Under the pieces are notes generated by a model. That model had not been told where the DNA came from, made no database searches, and saw only the letters and a list, made by a program, of their open reading frames with translations. A stretch of 64,000 nucleotides of DNA from JAOUEA01 sp963825685 (GTDB lineage: Bacteria > Actinomycetota > UBA4738 > HRBIN12), in assembly GCA_963825685.1 (NCBI GenBank), contig CAWGUD010000006.1, positions 1 through 64,000 of the forward strand, given 5' to 3'. This document shows positions 8,335 to 18,486 of the stretch, piece by piece. The position numbers and the translations under genes were made by a program. The first letter of the stretch is position 1; every line of letters begins with the position of its first letter.

Positions 8335-9366
8335 ATGCGGCCGGTTATCCTTCAGCGCACTCTGATGCCTGCGGCGCTGTTGTTGATGCTCTTTCTCGCG
8401 GCATGTGGGGGAAGCGACCCCGCAGAACCGACGCCGACGCCCGAACCCACCGAGGCGCCCCTCGGCTCGCTGCTCGACGAATACAAGACGACGGTCGTGG
8501 AGATCCTCACCAGCGGCGCAAACGGCGAGGGCGGAGGGACCGGTTTCGCCTGGGAGAACGGTCAGCAGGTCCTCACCAACGCGCATGTCGTCATCGGCGC
8601 CGCGACGATCAAAGTCAAGGACCCGGCGGATCCGGCCCAGCAGTATCCGGCCGTCGTGGTGGCATTGAGCGCCTGCGACGATGTGGCACTGCTCAGGGTC
8701 GAGCGGGCCGACCTCAAGCCAGCACGCGTAGGCGACAGCAGTCAGCTCCAGGCCGGCATCCCCGTGGTCGCAATCGGGTTCCCGGGGACGGTGGGCGAGT
8801 CTGCGGGATCCGCGCTTGTCGTCACGGAGGGGATCGTGAGCCGTACCGGCGCGCGATTCCCCGACAGCGGTCAGGCGGATCTCATCCAGCACACCGCGCC
8901 GATCAATCCCGGCAATAGTGGCGGCCCGCTCCTGAACAAGCAGGGCGAGGTGATCGGCATCAACTCCTACACGGTCCGGGGGGCACAGGCTGAGAACTAC
9001 GCCATCTCGATGCGGGAGGCCCTGTTCGTCGCGGAGAAGCTCAAGACCGGCAAGAACCTCGACTATCTCGGTATCGAGGTGGTCACGAACAACGAGGACC
9101 TGGCGTACGACTACGACCTCCCGTTCATCGACGGGCTGGCGATCCTCTCGACCAGCGCCGGCAGTCCGGCGACCAAGGCCGCGCCGTACGCGCTCGAGAG
9201 CGGGTACACGGTCGGACACATCGACGGCAAGTTCATCGAGGACGTCGGCACCTACTGTGATGTGCTCCGTTCCCACAAGTCCGGCGATACGATCCGGCTC
9301 ACGTTCGGGGCGTGGAACGATACCGATGAGGCGGACATCTACGAGACCGAAGTCACGCTCGAGTAG
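8335..9366 (+). CDS. HtrA/DegP-like serine protease lipoprotein
   Basis: 343 residues, intact. A lipoprotein signal ends in LAAC with the lipidated Cys at 24, followed by a Thr/Pro stalk, so the enzyme is anchored outside the cytoplasmic membrane. The trypsin-like domain has His84 (TNAHVV), Asp116 (CDDVALL) and Ser195 (GNSGGPLL), a complete catalytic triad. The C-terminal 100 or so residues form one PDZ-like domain. Likely role: envelope protein quality control or cleavage of a membrane-protein substrate. It stands alone, convergent with the Rieske-like pair downstream and divergent from ispG. Confidence 0.92.
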   Translation: MRPVILQRTLMPAALLLMLFLAACGGSDPAEPTPTPEPTEAPLGSLLDEYKTTVVEILTSGANGEGGGTGFAWENGQQVLTNAHVVIGAATIKVKDPADPAQQYPAVVVALSACDDVALLRVERADLKPARVGDSSQLQAGIPVVAIGFPGTVGESAGSALVVTEGIVSRTGARFPDSGQADLIQHTAPINPGNSGGPLLNKQGEVIGINSYTVRGAQAENYAISMREALFVAEKLKTGKNLDYLGIEVVTNNEDLAYDYDLPFIDGLAILSTSAGSPATKAAPYALESGYTVGHIDGKFIEDVGTYCDVLRSHKSGDTIRLTFGAWNDTDEADIYETEVTLE

Positions 9367-9424
9367 GACTCGGTTCTTCGTCAATGGGTACGCCCAGGAC
9401 CGTGGCACGTCAATGCACCCCGCG

Positions 9425-10019
9425 TTAGTACAGCGGCCAGGGGAACTTCCCGGTCAACTCGGGATCGACAATGCTGGGCTGCCCGTGGCGAGGATGGTCA
9501 GGAAGCGAGCAGTAGCGTCCGGGAGTGACGCCGGCACCGCACAGGCCGAGCCGCATCTCGCTCAAATCGAGAAGCGCACGACCCGCGCGCACCTCCTGCA
9601 CTGCGAACTCATCGAGGCCCCGTGGAGCTGGGCCAAACGTGCGGACGCCCTCCAGCGTGAACGTGGAGTGGAAAGCAGCGGTCGAAGAAGAAGCCGTGCG
9701 GGTACTCCTCGCTGCTGCCACGACTCGCGTACAGCGGGTCGTCGTTGGCGATGAACTCGATGCGGCACCGCCGGCCCGGGTCGGCCGCCGAGTATGCCTT
9801 GAACGTCCCGTCCGGCAAGCGTGTCACCCAGCCCTCGATGCTGCCGACTTTGAAGGGCTGCGCAACCGGGCCGCTCGCATCAAAGGGCACATCGTAGTCC
9901 GCCCGGCCATCGGCCTCGGGTCGCAGCATTGAGGCAGCGGCGATGCCTGCGAGGAGCACGAGGCCGACGAGCAGCGTGACAAACACGACCCGAGACCAGG
10001 TACGAGTCCGGTCACGCAC
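9425..10019 (-). CDS. Membrane-anchored Rieske-like protein lacking cluster ligands (copy 2), one frameshift
   Basis: About 198 codons with a slip near 9,665. N-terminal membrane anchor VVFVTLLVGLVLLAGIAAAS (11-30), then an extracytoplasmic domain. The arrangement GWVTRLPDGTFKAYSA, then DPGRRC, then FFFDRCFHSTF followed by GVRTFGPAPRGLD follows the Rieske order (box I, box II, GPAPR loop). Box I would be C-x-H-x-x-C but reads DPGRRC; box II keeps one Cys. A structural disulfide could remain (Cys85 with Cys115) but an iron-sulfur cluster could not be held. Lies 1 nt downstream of the paralogue stop, same operon. Confidence 0.6.
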
Positions 10020-10020
10020 T

Positions 10021-10569
10021 CTACGGATTCCCCGGGTTCACGACGGGCCGCGGCGTCTGATACTTCGGATCTCCTGGGTGTGAGCACACCGTATCCCAGC
10101 CCTCGACGCATGCACCGACGATAACCCGACTCAGGTCGAGGAGCGCGTATCCTTCGCGAATACCCTTGACGTTGAACTCGTCCAGACCGCGTGGGGCTGG
10201 CCCGAACGTGCGCACACCATCTGACGTCCACCTCGAGTTGAAGCAGATATCGAAGAAGATGCCTCGCTCGTCCGGAGTCTCCGGCCGCGTCCGTTCGTAC
10301 CGAGGATCGCCCGGCGGGAGGAAGATCACGCTGCACTGCCGGTGCGGCGACGCGGCTGAGAACGCCCGCACCGATCCATCCAGTCGCCGCACGAGCCAAC
10401 CGTCGAGCCCAAATGCCTCGAATGGCTGGGCTATCGGTCCATCGAGGTCATAAGGCACATCGACGGCTGCGCGCGACTCGACCGGCGGGTCGAGCATTCC
10501 GGCCACGCCGATGGCGACAAGCACCACGAATGTCGCGAGCAGCGTACCGAGGAGAGCGCGACGGGTCAC
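10021..10569 (-). CDS. Membrane-anchored Rieske-like protein lacking cluster ligands (copy 1)
   Basis: 182 residues, intact. Anchor LLATFVVLVAIGVAGML (10-26), then DGWLVRRLDGSVRAFSA, SPHRQC (74-79), IFFDICFNSRW (104-114) and GVRTFGPAPRGLDEF (118-132). Against the Rieske boxes CTHLGC and CPCHGS, three of the four Fe ligands are replaced (Cys to Ser74, Cys to Asp107, His to Phe110) while both disulfide cysteines (79 and 109) and the GPAPR loop are kept. The fold assignment is inference from this motif order. First gene of a two-gene unit with the copy at 9425. Confidence 0.65.
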   Translation of the reverse strand: MTRRALLGTLLATFVVLVAIGVAGMLDPPVESRAAVDVPYDLDGPIAQPFEAFGLDGWLVRRLDGSVRAFSAASPHRQCSVIFLPPGDPRYERTRPETPDERGIFFDICFNSRWTSDGVRTFGPAPRGLDEFNVKGIREGYALLDLSRVIVGACVEGWDTVCSHPGDPKYQTPRPVVNPGNP

Positions 10570-10800
10570 ACCTCGAGTGTGGCGCAGTCAACGCCGGAAG
10601 GCGTCATCCCTGGGGATGAGCCGGTGACCATCGCGAAGCGATCTCCCGAAGGCTGGCGCTCGTACCACGAGTGATTAGTATCGTGCAAGCCGACCAATCA
10701 AGGTCAAGTGCTGCACTTAAGAAGCTATCGAGCCGCATCGAGCGGCTTTGTATGAAAGGATTTCGAGCTGCGAGAAGAAGTTCGTAAGTACATTCACGCG

Positions 10801-11030
10801 ATGCCACGGATTTATTGGAAGGCAAGAGACTACCGTGAAACAGAAACCGCAAGTAGAATGGAACGAAGCCGGGATCGCACAATAACGATCTCTCAGTTCG
10901 AAATGGCAGGAAATTCCCGACCATATCGCAGACGAAGAAGATCGCCGCTGCCCTTAACGTTCCGGCAAACTTGTTGGAGTGGAGAGCTGCCTATCCAACG
11001 CATCATCGCGGCGGTCTGGACGTAGAAGTT
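10801..11030 (+). pseudogene. XRE-type helix-turn-helix fragment, broken in three frames
   Basis: Reading across frames gives KARDYR, then QKPQVEWNEAGIAQ, then TISQFE, then GRKFPTISQTKKIAAALNVP and ANLLEW, which is the order of a Cro/C1-type DNA-binding domain. No single frame carries it, so it is either decayed or damaged by at least three indels. It lies in a locally AT-richer patch (about 10,680-11,030) between the Rieske-like pair and rseP. The end is undefined because the last frame reads into sequence antisense to rseP. The 230 bases before it (10,570-10,800) show no convincing feature. Confidence 0.45.
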
Positions 11031-11062
11031 CGTGGGCCGCGGGGGATCAGCGGACAGCTGAC

Positions 11063-12256
11063 CTACCTGAACAGCGACTCCCCGTTCACGATGCGCGACA
11101 CGTCCGCGAACGTGACCACGACCGCCAGCGCCATGAAGAGTGCGAAGCCCACGAGGTGGACGATCGCCTCTTTCTCCGGCGCGATGCGGCGGCCGCCTCG
11201 CAGGATCTCGATCACGATGAACATCACCCGGCCGCCGTCGAGCATCGGTAGGGGCAGCAGGTTGATGATGCCGAGGTTGATCGAGAGCAGCGCCGCCAGC
11301 TCGAGGAGGGGCGAGACGCCGCCCTCGCGGGCCACCTCGCCGGTCGTCTGTGCGATCGCGACGGGGCCGGCCACCTCGGGGCCGCTGCCGCCCCGGAACC
11401 AGCTGATGAACTCGTTGCGGGCGAGGATCATCGTGTCGATGGTGGTGCGGAAGCCGTTCGGAATGGACTCCCACGGCGGTTGCGAGACCGTCTCCGTGAA
11501 GCCGTACTGCGGCGCGATGGTGATCCCCGTAGGGCCCTGGCCCTCCGGCGGCGTCCAGCGAGGCGTGAGCTCGACCGTGACGAACTCGGAGCCGCGCTTT
11601 ACCTGGATCTCGGTCTCGTTGCCCATGTTCAGGCGGATGAGCCGGCCGGCCTCGTTCGAGTTCTTGGCGTTGCGGCCACCGATCTCGTAGATGATGTCGT
11701 TCTGCTGCAGGCCGGCGGCCTGCGCCGGCGAGCCCTCGACGACCTCCGAGATGATGGCGCGGCCGACCGACTCTTCGTGCGGAATGCTAAACGCGATGGC
11801 GAACAGCAGGATCGGAAGGATCAGGTTCATCACCGAGCCCGAGGCCAGCACGATGAACCGCTGCCACTTGGGCCTCGAGGCGAGCGACCGAGGATGCGTC
11901 GGGTCTTCCTCACCCATCAGGCGCACGAAGCCGCCGATCGGCAGCCAGTTGACGGTGTACTCGGTCTCGCCGAAGCGCTTCCCGAACGCGCGCGGCGGGA
12001 AGCCGATGCCGAACTCCATCACGTAGACGCCGAAGAGCTTCGCGGTGAGGAAGTGGGCGAACTCGTGGGCCACGACCAGCCCGATGAGGATCACGATGAA
12101 GATCAGCGCCGCCGAGGTCGCGTCGCGCGCGAGCACGAACGACAGTGCAATCGCCGTGAGGATGGTGACGAGCGTGCTGAAGATGCGCGGCTTCGAGGGC
12201 GGCGCCTTCTGCTCCTCGGGCGAATCGGCTTCGGGTGGTTCGTTGAATTGGTTCAT
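11063..12256 (-). CDS. rseP: Site-2 intramembrane zinc metalloprotease RseP
   Basis: 397 residues, intact. HEFAH at 64-68 in a membrane helix supplies zinc ligands and catalytic Glu; the third ligand is Asp in LPLPMLDGGR near residue 340. A single PDZ-like domain sits between (SPAQAAGLQQNDIIYEIGGR, about 173-192). Cleaves membrane-embedded anti-sigma factors and signal-peptide remnants. Its ATG overlaps the dxr stop (ATGA), making it the last gene of the block that begins upstream with uppS or frr. The dxr-rseP order is common; ispG, which often follows, lies about 3 kb further on. Confidence 0.95.
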   Translation of the reverse strand: MNQFNEPPEADSPEEQKAPPSKPRIFSTLVTILTAIALSFVLARDATSAALIFIVILIGLVVAHEFAHFLTAKLFGVYVMEFGIGFPPRAFGKRFGETEYTVNWLPIGGFVRLMGEEDPTHPRSLASRPKWQRFIVLASGSVMNLILPILLFAIAFSIPHEESVGRAIISEVVEGSPAQAAGLQQNDIIYEIGGRNAKNSNEAGRLIRLNMGNETEIQVKRGSEFVTVELTPRWTPPEGQGPTGITIAPQYGFTETVSQPPWESIPNGFRTTIDTMILARNEFISWFRGGSGPEVAGPVAIAQTTGEVAREGGVSPLLELAALLSINLGIINLLPLPMLDGGRVMFIVIEILRGGRRIAPEKEAIVHLVGFALFMALAVVVTFADVSRIVNGESLFR

Positions 12257-13396
12257 GCGATCCCCGCCGTCACTGTGTCATTCACGTACTGGTACCCCCA
12301 CGTCTCGGCAGCGAGCAGGTCATCGAGGCGCGGGTCGCGCACCGGCTGGTGCGCCTCGAGCGTGCGTTCGAGCAGGCGCGCGATGTCCGTGAAGCGACAG
12401 CGGCCTGCCAGGAAGTGCTCGACCGCCGCCTCGTCGGCGCCGGAGAGCGCGGCCGCCGAGGTGTCGTCGCGGCGTCCCGCCTCCAGCGCCAGCCGGAGCG
12501 CCGGGAAGCGGCGCTCATCGACGGTGCCGAAGTTGAGCGAGCCGTGCTTCGCGAGGTCGAGCGGTGGGAGTGCCGGCAACGGAGCACGATCAGGATACGT
12601 CAACGCGCACTGGATCGGCAGCCGCATGTCGGGCTCGCCGAGTTGCGCCTTCACTGAGCCGTCGGTGAAGGTGACCAGCGAGTGCACGATGCTCTCGCGG
12701 TGCTGGACGATGTCCACCCGGTCCAGCGGGACATCGAAGAGCCAGCGCGCCTCGATCGCTTCCATCCCCTTATTGAACAGCGTGGCGCTGTCGACCGTCA
12801 CCTTCGGTCCCATGCGCCACGTCGGATGGCGCAGCGCCTGCTCCGGCGTAACGCGGTCGAGCGCCTCGATGTCGTAGTCGCGGAAAGCTCCGCCCGAGGC
12901 GGTGAGCGTCAGCCGCGCGACGGCTTCGGGGGCCTCGCCCCAGAGGCACTGCCAGATGGCGGAGTGCTCGGAGTCGACCGGGCGCAGCTCGCCGCCACGA
13001 CTGAGCGCCTCGCGGACGGCACGGCCACCGACGACGAGCGCTTCCTTGTTGGCGAGCGCGACGGCCTTGCCGGCCTCGAGGGCAGCGAGCGTGGGGCCGA
13101 GGCCCGCGCGTGCCGCTGGTCGCCACCAGCACGATGTCCACGTCGCGGCGGGCGGCCATCTGCTCCATCGGCTGCCAGGCGTCGCGGCCGACCTCGGAAG
13201 CCAGCATCTCGGCCTCGATGCCGGGGCGCGCCCAGACGGCCGCCGGATGGAACTCGGCGACCTGGCTGCGCAGCTTGCCGGTGTTGCCACCGGCTGCGAG
13301 CGCCACGACGCGAAAGCGGTTGGGAAGGCTACGGACGACGTCGAGCGCTTGCTCGCCGATCGACCCGGTCGAGCCGAGGATCGCCAGGCCGATCAT
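12253..13396 (-). CDS. dxr: 1-deoxy-D-xylulose 5-phosphate reductoisomerase, one frameshift
   Basis: First committed MEP-pathway step, NADPH-dependent, cytoplasmic. N-terminal NADPH site ILGSTGSIGEQALDVV; metal and substrate site LRPVDSEHSAIWQCL; LTASGGAFRDYD loop; then WRMGPKVTVDSATLFNKG and EARWLFDVP. About 381 codons, normal length. The frame slips near 13,115, just after VDIVLVATSG, with coding resuming at GLGPTLAALEAGKAVALANK. Start and stop overlap cdsA and rseP by 4 nt each, so translation of the three genes is coupled. Confidence 0.95.
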
Positions 13397-14269
13397 CGAT
13401 GTACTCCCTGCAAGAGCCAGTATAGCAACGGCCCCGTGACCAGCAGCGAATCGAGCCGGTCGAGGAGGCCGCCGTGCCCCGGCAACAGGCCGGACATGTC
13501 TTTCACCTCGATCCGCCGCTTCAGGGCGGACTCGAGGAAGTCGCCGGCGATCGCTCGCGAGCGGGAGACTGAGCGCGATGACGGCGACCCAGGCCCACCC
13601 GGCGGCCTCGCCGATCGACTCGAACTCACCCGGGACGTTGCCCGAATCGAGGCCAACCATCAGGCCGGCGGCGACCGCCGCACCAAGCAGCAATCCGCCG
13701 ATGCCGCCTTCCCAGGTCTTGCGCGGCGAGATCGCCGGCCAGAGCTTATGTCGCCCAAAGAGCCGTCCTACCGCGTACGCCCCGGTATCCGTCGCGAACG
13801 TCGTGACGAGCGCGACGATCACCCAGAGCTGCCCGTCGCTCCTCCCGCCGCTCTCGCAGTTCGGCAGCAGGCAGGCGTCGAAGTCCTCGTTGCGCAGCAG
13901 CAACCAGTGTGCTCCGAGCACGCCGAGGTACAGGATCGCGCCGAGCCACCACGCGCTCGCGGGTGCCTGCCCTGGTCCTGGCCACAGCAGCAGCACGAAC
14001 AGCAGCCCGGTCACCACGAGCATCGCCGGAAGCGACCAGGCGGGGATTTCCTCGAGCGTACGGAACGCCGTCGCAAGCAGGGCCGCGAGCGCGCCCGCCG
14101 ATACCGCCGAGGTGGTCGTGGTGTCCGGGATCGCGGCGCGGACGAACTCGTACGTCGCGAGGCCGAGGATGAGCGCGATGCCGATGCCGAAGACGCGCTC
14201 GGGCGACGCCACGAGGAGGGCGAGCAGCGGTAGCCCGACGGCCGCGACCGCGACGCGCTGGCCGAGCAC
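13393..14269 (-). CDS. cdsA: Phosphatidate cytidylyltransferase, one frameshift
   Basis: Makes CDP-diacylglycerol from phosphatidate and CTP in the cytoplasmic membrane. Multiple membrane segments, then TDTGAYAVGRLFGRHKLW and SPRKTWEGGIGG, then after a slip near 13,570 the CdsA signature region GDFLESALKRR...DMSGLLPGHGGLLDRLDS. About 292 codons. Stop overlaps the dxr start (ATGA). Part of the lipid and isoprenoid carrier block with uppS immediately upstream. Confidence 0.93.
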
Positions 14270-14303
14270 GTTCAGGCGTCCGTCTCCCGGGTTACGCGCA
14301 GCG

Positions 14304-15063
14304 TCACCCTTCTACCCGCTCGCTGTCCTCCGCCACGAGGCCGAAGCGGCGTCGACGGCGGCTGAACTCGAGCAGCGCGGCGTCGACCTCCGGTGCGCCG
14401 AACTCCGGCCACTGCACATCGGTGAAGTAGTACTCCGCGTATGCGGCCTGCCAGACGAGGAAGTTCGAGATGCGGCGCTCGCCGCCGGTGCGGATGAGCA
14501 GGTCCGGGTCCGGCAGCTCTGAGCGTGGCAAGGCGACGCGCGATCGCATCGTCGGTGACATCCTCGGCGGCAACGCCTTCCGCGACCAGACGGCGCACCG
14601 CCTCGATGATGTCCGCGCGGCCGCCGTAGTTGAACGCGAGGTTCACGGTCATGCGCGTGTTGCTCGCGGTGCGTGCGACCGCCTTACGCACGCGGTCCTG
14701 CAGCCCCTTCGGCAGCGGTGCGAGGTCACCGAGGTGGCACAGACGGATGCCGTTCTCATGAAAGGAGTTGAGTTCGCGGTCGATCACTCGCGTCGCGAGG
14801 CGCATGATGCCGTCGACCTCGGAGCGCGGACGGCCCCAGTTCTCGGTCGAGAACGCGAAGAGCGTCACGATCGGCACGCCGTGCTCGGCGAAGCGCTCGA
14901 TCGAGGCACGCATCGTCTCGGCGCCGGCGCGGTGGCCCTCCTGGCGCGACAGCCCGCGGGCGCGGGCCCAGCGGCCGTTGCCGTCCATGATGATCGCGAC
15001 GTGGCGTGGCAACGGATGGACGTGGGGCAGCGGGCTCGCGGCCTGCGCCGGCTGCACTACCAT
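14304..15063 (-). CDS. uppS: Undecaprenyl diphosphate synthase (cis-prenyltransferase), one frameshift
   Basis: Builds the C55 carrier lipid for peptidoglycan. Diagnostic MDGNGRWARARG near residue 26, then FSTENWGRPRSEV, NLAFNYGGRADI, and after a slip near 14,530 DLLIRTGGERRISNFLVWQ and AYAEYYFTDVQWPEF. About 253 codons. Co-directional with cdsA, starting 27 nt after the frr stop. Confidence 0.94.
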
Positions 15064-15090
15064 CGGATGGCCTCGATGCGGCGCTCGGCG

Positions 15091-15652
15091 TCAGACCTCA
15101 AGGAGCTCGCGCTCCTTCGACTTGCTGAGCTCCTCGATGCGCGCGGTGTGCGACTGAGTCAGCTTCTCGACCTCATCCTCCGCGTGGCGGCCATCGTCCT
15201 CGGGCACGTCGCCCGCCTTCACGGCCTTCTTGATCTCGTCGATCGCGGCACGGCGGATGTTGCGCACCGCGACGCGCGACTCCTCGGCACGTGTATGCAC
15301 CTGCTTCACGAACTCGCGGCGGCGGTCCTCGGTGAGCGGCGGGATGGGGAGCCGGATCAGCGCGTCCGTCGTTCGAGGGGTTGATGCCCAGGTCGCTCGT
15401 CTGGATCGCCTTCATGATCGAGTTGCCATCGCGCCGTTGTCCCAGGGCTGCACCGTGATCAGCGTGCGACTCGGGCGCCGCGAGCGTTGCGAGCTGGTTG
15501 AGCGGCATCGTCTGCCCGTAATGCGTGACGTGCAGGTGCTCGACCAGTGAGGTGTTCGCGCGGCCAGTCCGAATGGTGTCGAGGTTGTGCTGGAAGGCGA
15601 CCACCGCCTTGTCCATGCGGTCGTCTGCGTCGAGGAGGATGTCGTCCGTCAT
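15091..15652 (-). CDS. frr: Ribosome recycling factor, frameshifted
   Basis: About 186 codons. MDKAVVAFQHNLDTIRTGRA at the N-terminus, VTHYGQTMPLNQLATLAAPE, then after slips between 15,365 and 15,465 AIQTSDLGINPSND, and a C-terminal VKQVHTRAEESRVAVRNIRR. Disassembles post-termination ribosomes with EF-G. pyrH, which usually lies between tsf and frr, is not here: only 183 bases with two hairpins separate the two genes. Confidence 0.94.
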
Positions 15653-15780
15653 GTGATCCTCCTGCCCGGCGGGAATGCCGGTGTCGTTTCCGTGTCAGCG
15701 TGACGCTCGGTCCCGAGCCGCCTCGCGTGCGATGTGCCCGAGTGGGATGGGCATACAGGCGAGGGGGCACAAGCACGATA

Positions 15781-15826
15781 CCTCAACGGCGTTGAGGCAA
15801 CCACGCTCGGCGTGCCGAGCGTGGTT
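15781..15826 (-). terminator. Two adjacent hairpins after tsf, probable terminator
   Basis: CCTCAAC-GGC-GTTGAGG (15781-15797, 7-bp stem) is followed one base later by AACCACGCTCGGC-GT-GCCGAGCGTGGTT (15799-15826, up to 13-bp perfect stem). They start 10 bases past the tsf stop in the direction of transcription. No U-rich tail is present on either strand. Confidence 0.6.
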
Positions 15827-15835
15827 CGATTGCGC

Positions 15836-16343
<508 letters not shown>

Positions 16344-16484
16344 GGACTTGCTCCTCGAACTAGGCCATCCGAGGACGGACGGCGCGTGCGTTCAGCATCG
16401 CACAGCCGCCGAGCGCCACATGACGTGACCTGCGGCGGCCGGCAGACTGTGTCTCTTGCTACTCGGCTCTCGACCGACCGCGTG

Positions 16485-17299
16485 CTATTCGGTGGCCACC
16501 GCGGCGGGCGCCTCAGGTGCTGCGGGCGCTGGCGCAGCAGCTACAGGCTCGGCAGCCGGGGCCGGGGCGGGCTGTGCGGTGGCGGCGCTTGCCGCTTCGC
16601 GCTCCACCTCGCCGTACGCGAGGCCTTCGAGGACCGCGTCGGCGATGCGTGCCGGTCATCAGCTGGATCGAGCGGATGGCGTCATCGTTGGCCGGGATCG
16701 GGAAGTCGATCTTGTCGGGATTGGCATCGGTGTCGCACATCGCGACGATGGGGATGTTCATGCCGCCGCGCCTCGAGCACCGCGATCTCTTCCATCGTGG
16801 GGTCGATGATGAAGAGCAGGCCCGGGAGCCGCTCCATGTTGCGCATCCCGCCGAACGACCGCTCGAGGCGCTCGAACTCCTTGTGCAGGAGCAGGCGCTC
16901 CTTCTTCGTGAGGTGCGACTCGTCCTCGGTGAGGAAGCGGTTCTCGAGCTCCTTGAAGTAGGAGATGCGACGCGTGATGGTCGCCCAGTTCGAGAGCGTG
17001 CCACCCAGCCATCGGGTGTTGATGTACGGCATGCCCGCGCGGTCCGCCTCCTGGCGGATCGTCTCGCGGGCCTGCTTCTTCGTGCCGACGAACAGCACCT
17101 GCTGTCCCGAGGACGAGACCGCGCGCACCTGCTGCAGCGCCTGGTCGAGCAGCGGGACCGTCTTCGCGAGGTCGAGGATGTGAATGCCGTGCCGCTCCGT
17201 GAAGATGTACGGCCGCATGTGCGGGTTCCAGCGGCGGGTCTGGTGACCAAAGTGGACACCCGCCTCGAGCATTTGTCTCATTGTGACGCCAGCTGCCAC
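16485..17299 (-). CDS. rpsB: 30S ribosomal protein S2, frameshifted, with Ala/Pro-rich tail
   Basis: About 271 codons. MRQMLEAGVHFGHQTRRWNP, FVGTKKQARETIRQEADRAG, YINTRWLGGTLSNWATI, PGLLFIIDPTMEE and, after a slip near 16,775, IPIVAMCDTDANPDKIDFPI and IPANDDAIRSIQLM. A second slip near 16,655 leads into a non-conserved Ala/Pro/Glu tail of about 45 residues ending AAVATE. I chose the GTG at 17299 because AGGAGG stands 7 nt before it. First gene of the rpsB-tsf unit, divergent from the FmdB-like gene. Confidence 0.95.
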
Positions 17300-17438
17300 G
17301 ATCAACCTCCTCAGCCCTCGTTGGGGCGAAGCCCGGCCCGCATCGGGCGCGGTTCTGCATTCGACTCTGGGTGGATGGATCCGGGCTGATACGTCGCGCG
17401 GGCGGACCCTGTCCGCCGTCACGCATCCCGGACGGTTC

Positions 17439-17444
17439 AGTATA
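17439..17444 (-). promoter_or_regulatory. Putative -10 box for rpsB
   Basis: TATACT on the minus strand, about 140 bases before the rpsB start. No good -35 hexamer is seen at 16-18 bases. The leader in between contains a GGGCTTCGCCC hairpin just before the ribosome-binding site. Confidence 0.4.
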
Positions 17445-17589
17445 GCCGCGCCCGGCCGCATACGGACAGGGTGCCGTGCCTCAATTGTTGTGGCTGACGG
17501 CCCGGATGAAATACACTCGAAGACCCGATTCATTGGAATCGACTGTTTCGCATCGCGAGGCCCGCGATAGCGAGTGGAGGTACGCCGCC

Positions 17590-17979
17590 GTGCCGTTGTA
17601 CGACTACCAGTGTGAAGCGGGTCACCGCTACGAGAAGCGCGAGTCCTTCGGCGCGCCGGCGCAGCAGCCCTGTGAACAATGCGGCAAGCCCGCGCACCGT
17701 CTGCTGAACGCTCCTCCCATCCTGTTCAAAGGCTCCGGCTGGTACGTCACCGACAGCAAGCGAACTCTCCGCACCGGCGTCGACTCGCCCACATCGAGCA
17801 CCGACACTGCTGCCGATGCCTCCACGAGCGACGACAGCAGCTCCTCCTCGGACACCACGACCGAGACGACGACCGCAAAGAAGTCGACCTCGAAGTCAGC
17901 GACGACTAAGACCACGGCGCCCAAGACGTCGTCGAGGAAGAAGACCTCGACCAACGGCGCCAGCTCGGACGCCCAGTAG
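17590..17979 (+). CDS. FmdB-type zinc ribbon protein with Ser/Thr/Lys tail
   Basis: 129 residues starting at GTG with GGAGG 10-14 nt upstream. The N-terminal 40 residues (PLYDYQCEAGHRYEKRESF and PCEQCGKPAHRL) match the FmdB putative regulatory zinc ribbon. The first knuckle reads CEAGH instead of CxxCGH, so one of the usual cysteines is missing and His12 may replace it. The remaining 75 residues are low-complexity Ser/Thr/Asp then Lys-rich, likely disordered. Probably cytoplasmic; function of the family is unsettled. Followed after 22 nt by dtd on the same strand. Confidence 0.88.
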   Translation: MPLYDYQCEAGHRYEKRESFGAPAQQPCEQCGKPAHRLLNAPPILFKGSGWYVTDSKRTLRTGVDSPTSSTDTAADASTSDDSSSSSDTTTETTTAKKSTSKSATTKTTAPKTSSRKKTSTNGASSDAQ

Positions 17980-18001
17980 CCCGCCTACTTCGTAAACTCG
18001 C

Positions 18002-18472
18002 GTGCGCGCCGTCATCCAGCGAGTCCGCTCCGCACGTGTCACTGTCGATAGCGAGGTCGTCGGCGCCATTGGGCGGGGGCTGCTCGTCTATGCCGGCGTC
18101 GCGCGCGACGACACCGTCGACGAAGCCTCGTGGCTGGCGAACAAGCTCGCAGACATCCGACTGTTCCCCGCGCCCACCGACCAGAGCGACACCACCGAGG
18201 GCGCCCGCAGCATGGAGCGCTCGGTCCTCGCGAGTGGCGGCGCCGTGCTCCTCGTGTCGCAGTTCACGTTGCTCGCGGACACAAGGAAGGGACGCCGCCC
18301 CTCGTTCTTCGACGCAGCTCCGCCCGAGGATGCCATCCCCGTCCTCGACAGCCTCGCCGCCACACTCCGCGCTCGCGGCGTCGAGGTGGCGACGGGCCGC
18401 TTCGGCGCGCACATGCTGGTGACCAGCGAGAACGATGGGCCGGTGACGATCGTGCTCGATTCCGGCGGGTAG
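18002..18472 (+). CDS. dtd: D-aminoacyl-tRNA deacylase
   Basis: 156 residues, intact. Removes D-amino acids from mischarged tRNA. The family motifs are present: MRAVIQRVRSARVTVD at the N-terminus, SQFTLLADTRKGRRPSF with the catalytic SQxT, and the C-terminal GPVTIVLDS cross-subunit motif. GTG start. Convergent with the MFS carrier, with 14 bases between stops. Confidence 0.96.
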   Translation: MRAVIQRVRSARVTVDSEVVGAIGRGLLVYAGVARDDTVDEASWLANKLADIRLFPAPTDQSDTTEGARSMERSVLASGGAVLLVSQFTLLADTRKGRRPSFFDAAPPEDAIPVLDSLAATLRARGVEVATGRFGAHMLVTSENDGPVTIVLDSGG

Positions 18473-18486
18473 CCGGCCTCGAGGTT

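Noticed and set aside
10604..10924. A 106-codon minus-strand ORF
   Set aside because: No ribosome-binding site, no motif, and it overlaps the XRE-like remnant that reads better on the other strand.
12902..14233. A 443-codon plus-strand ORF opposite dxr and cdsA
   Set aside because: Shadow of conserved genes on the other strand.
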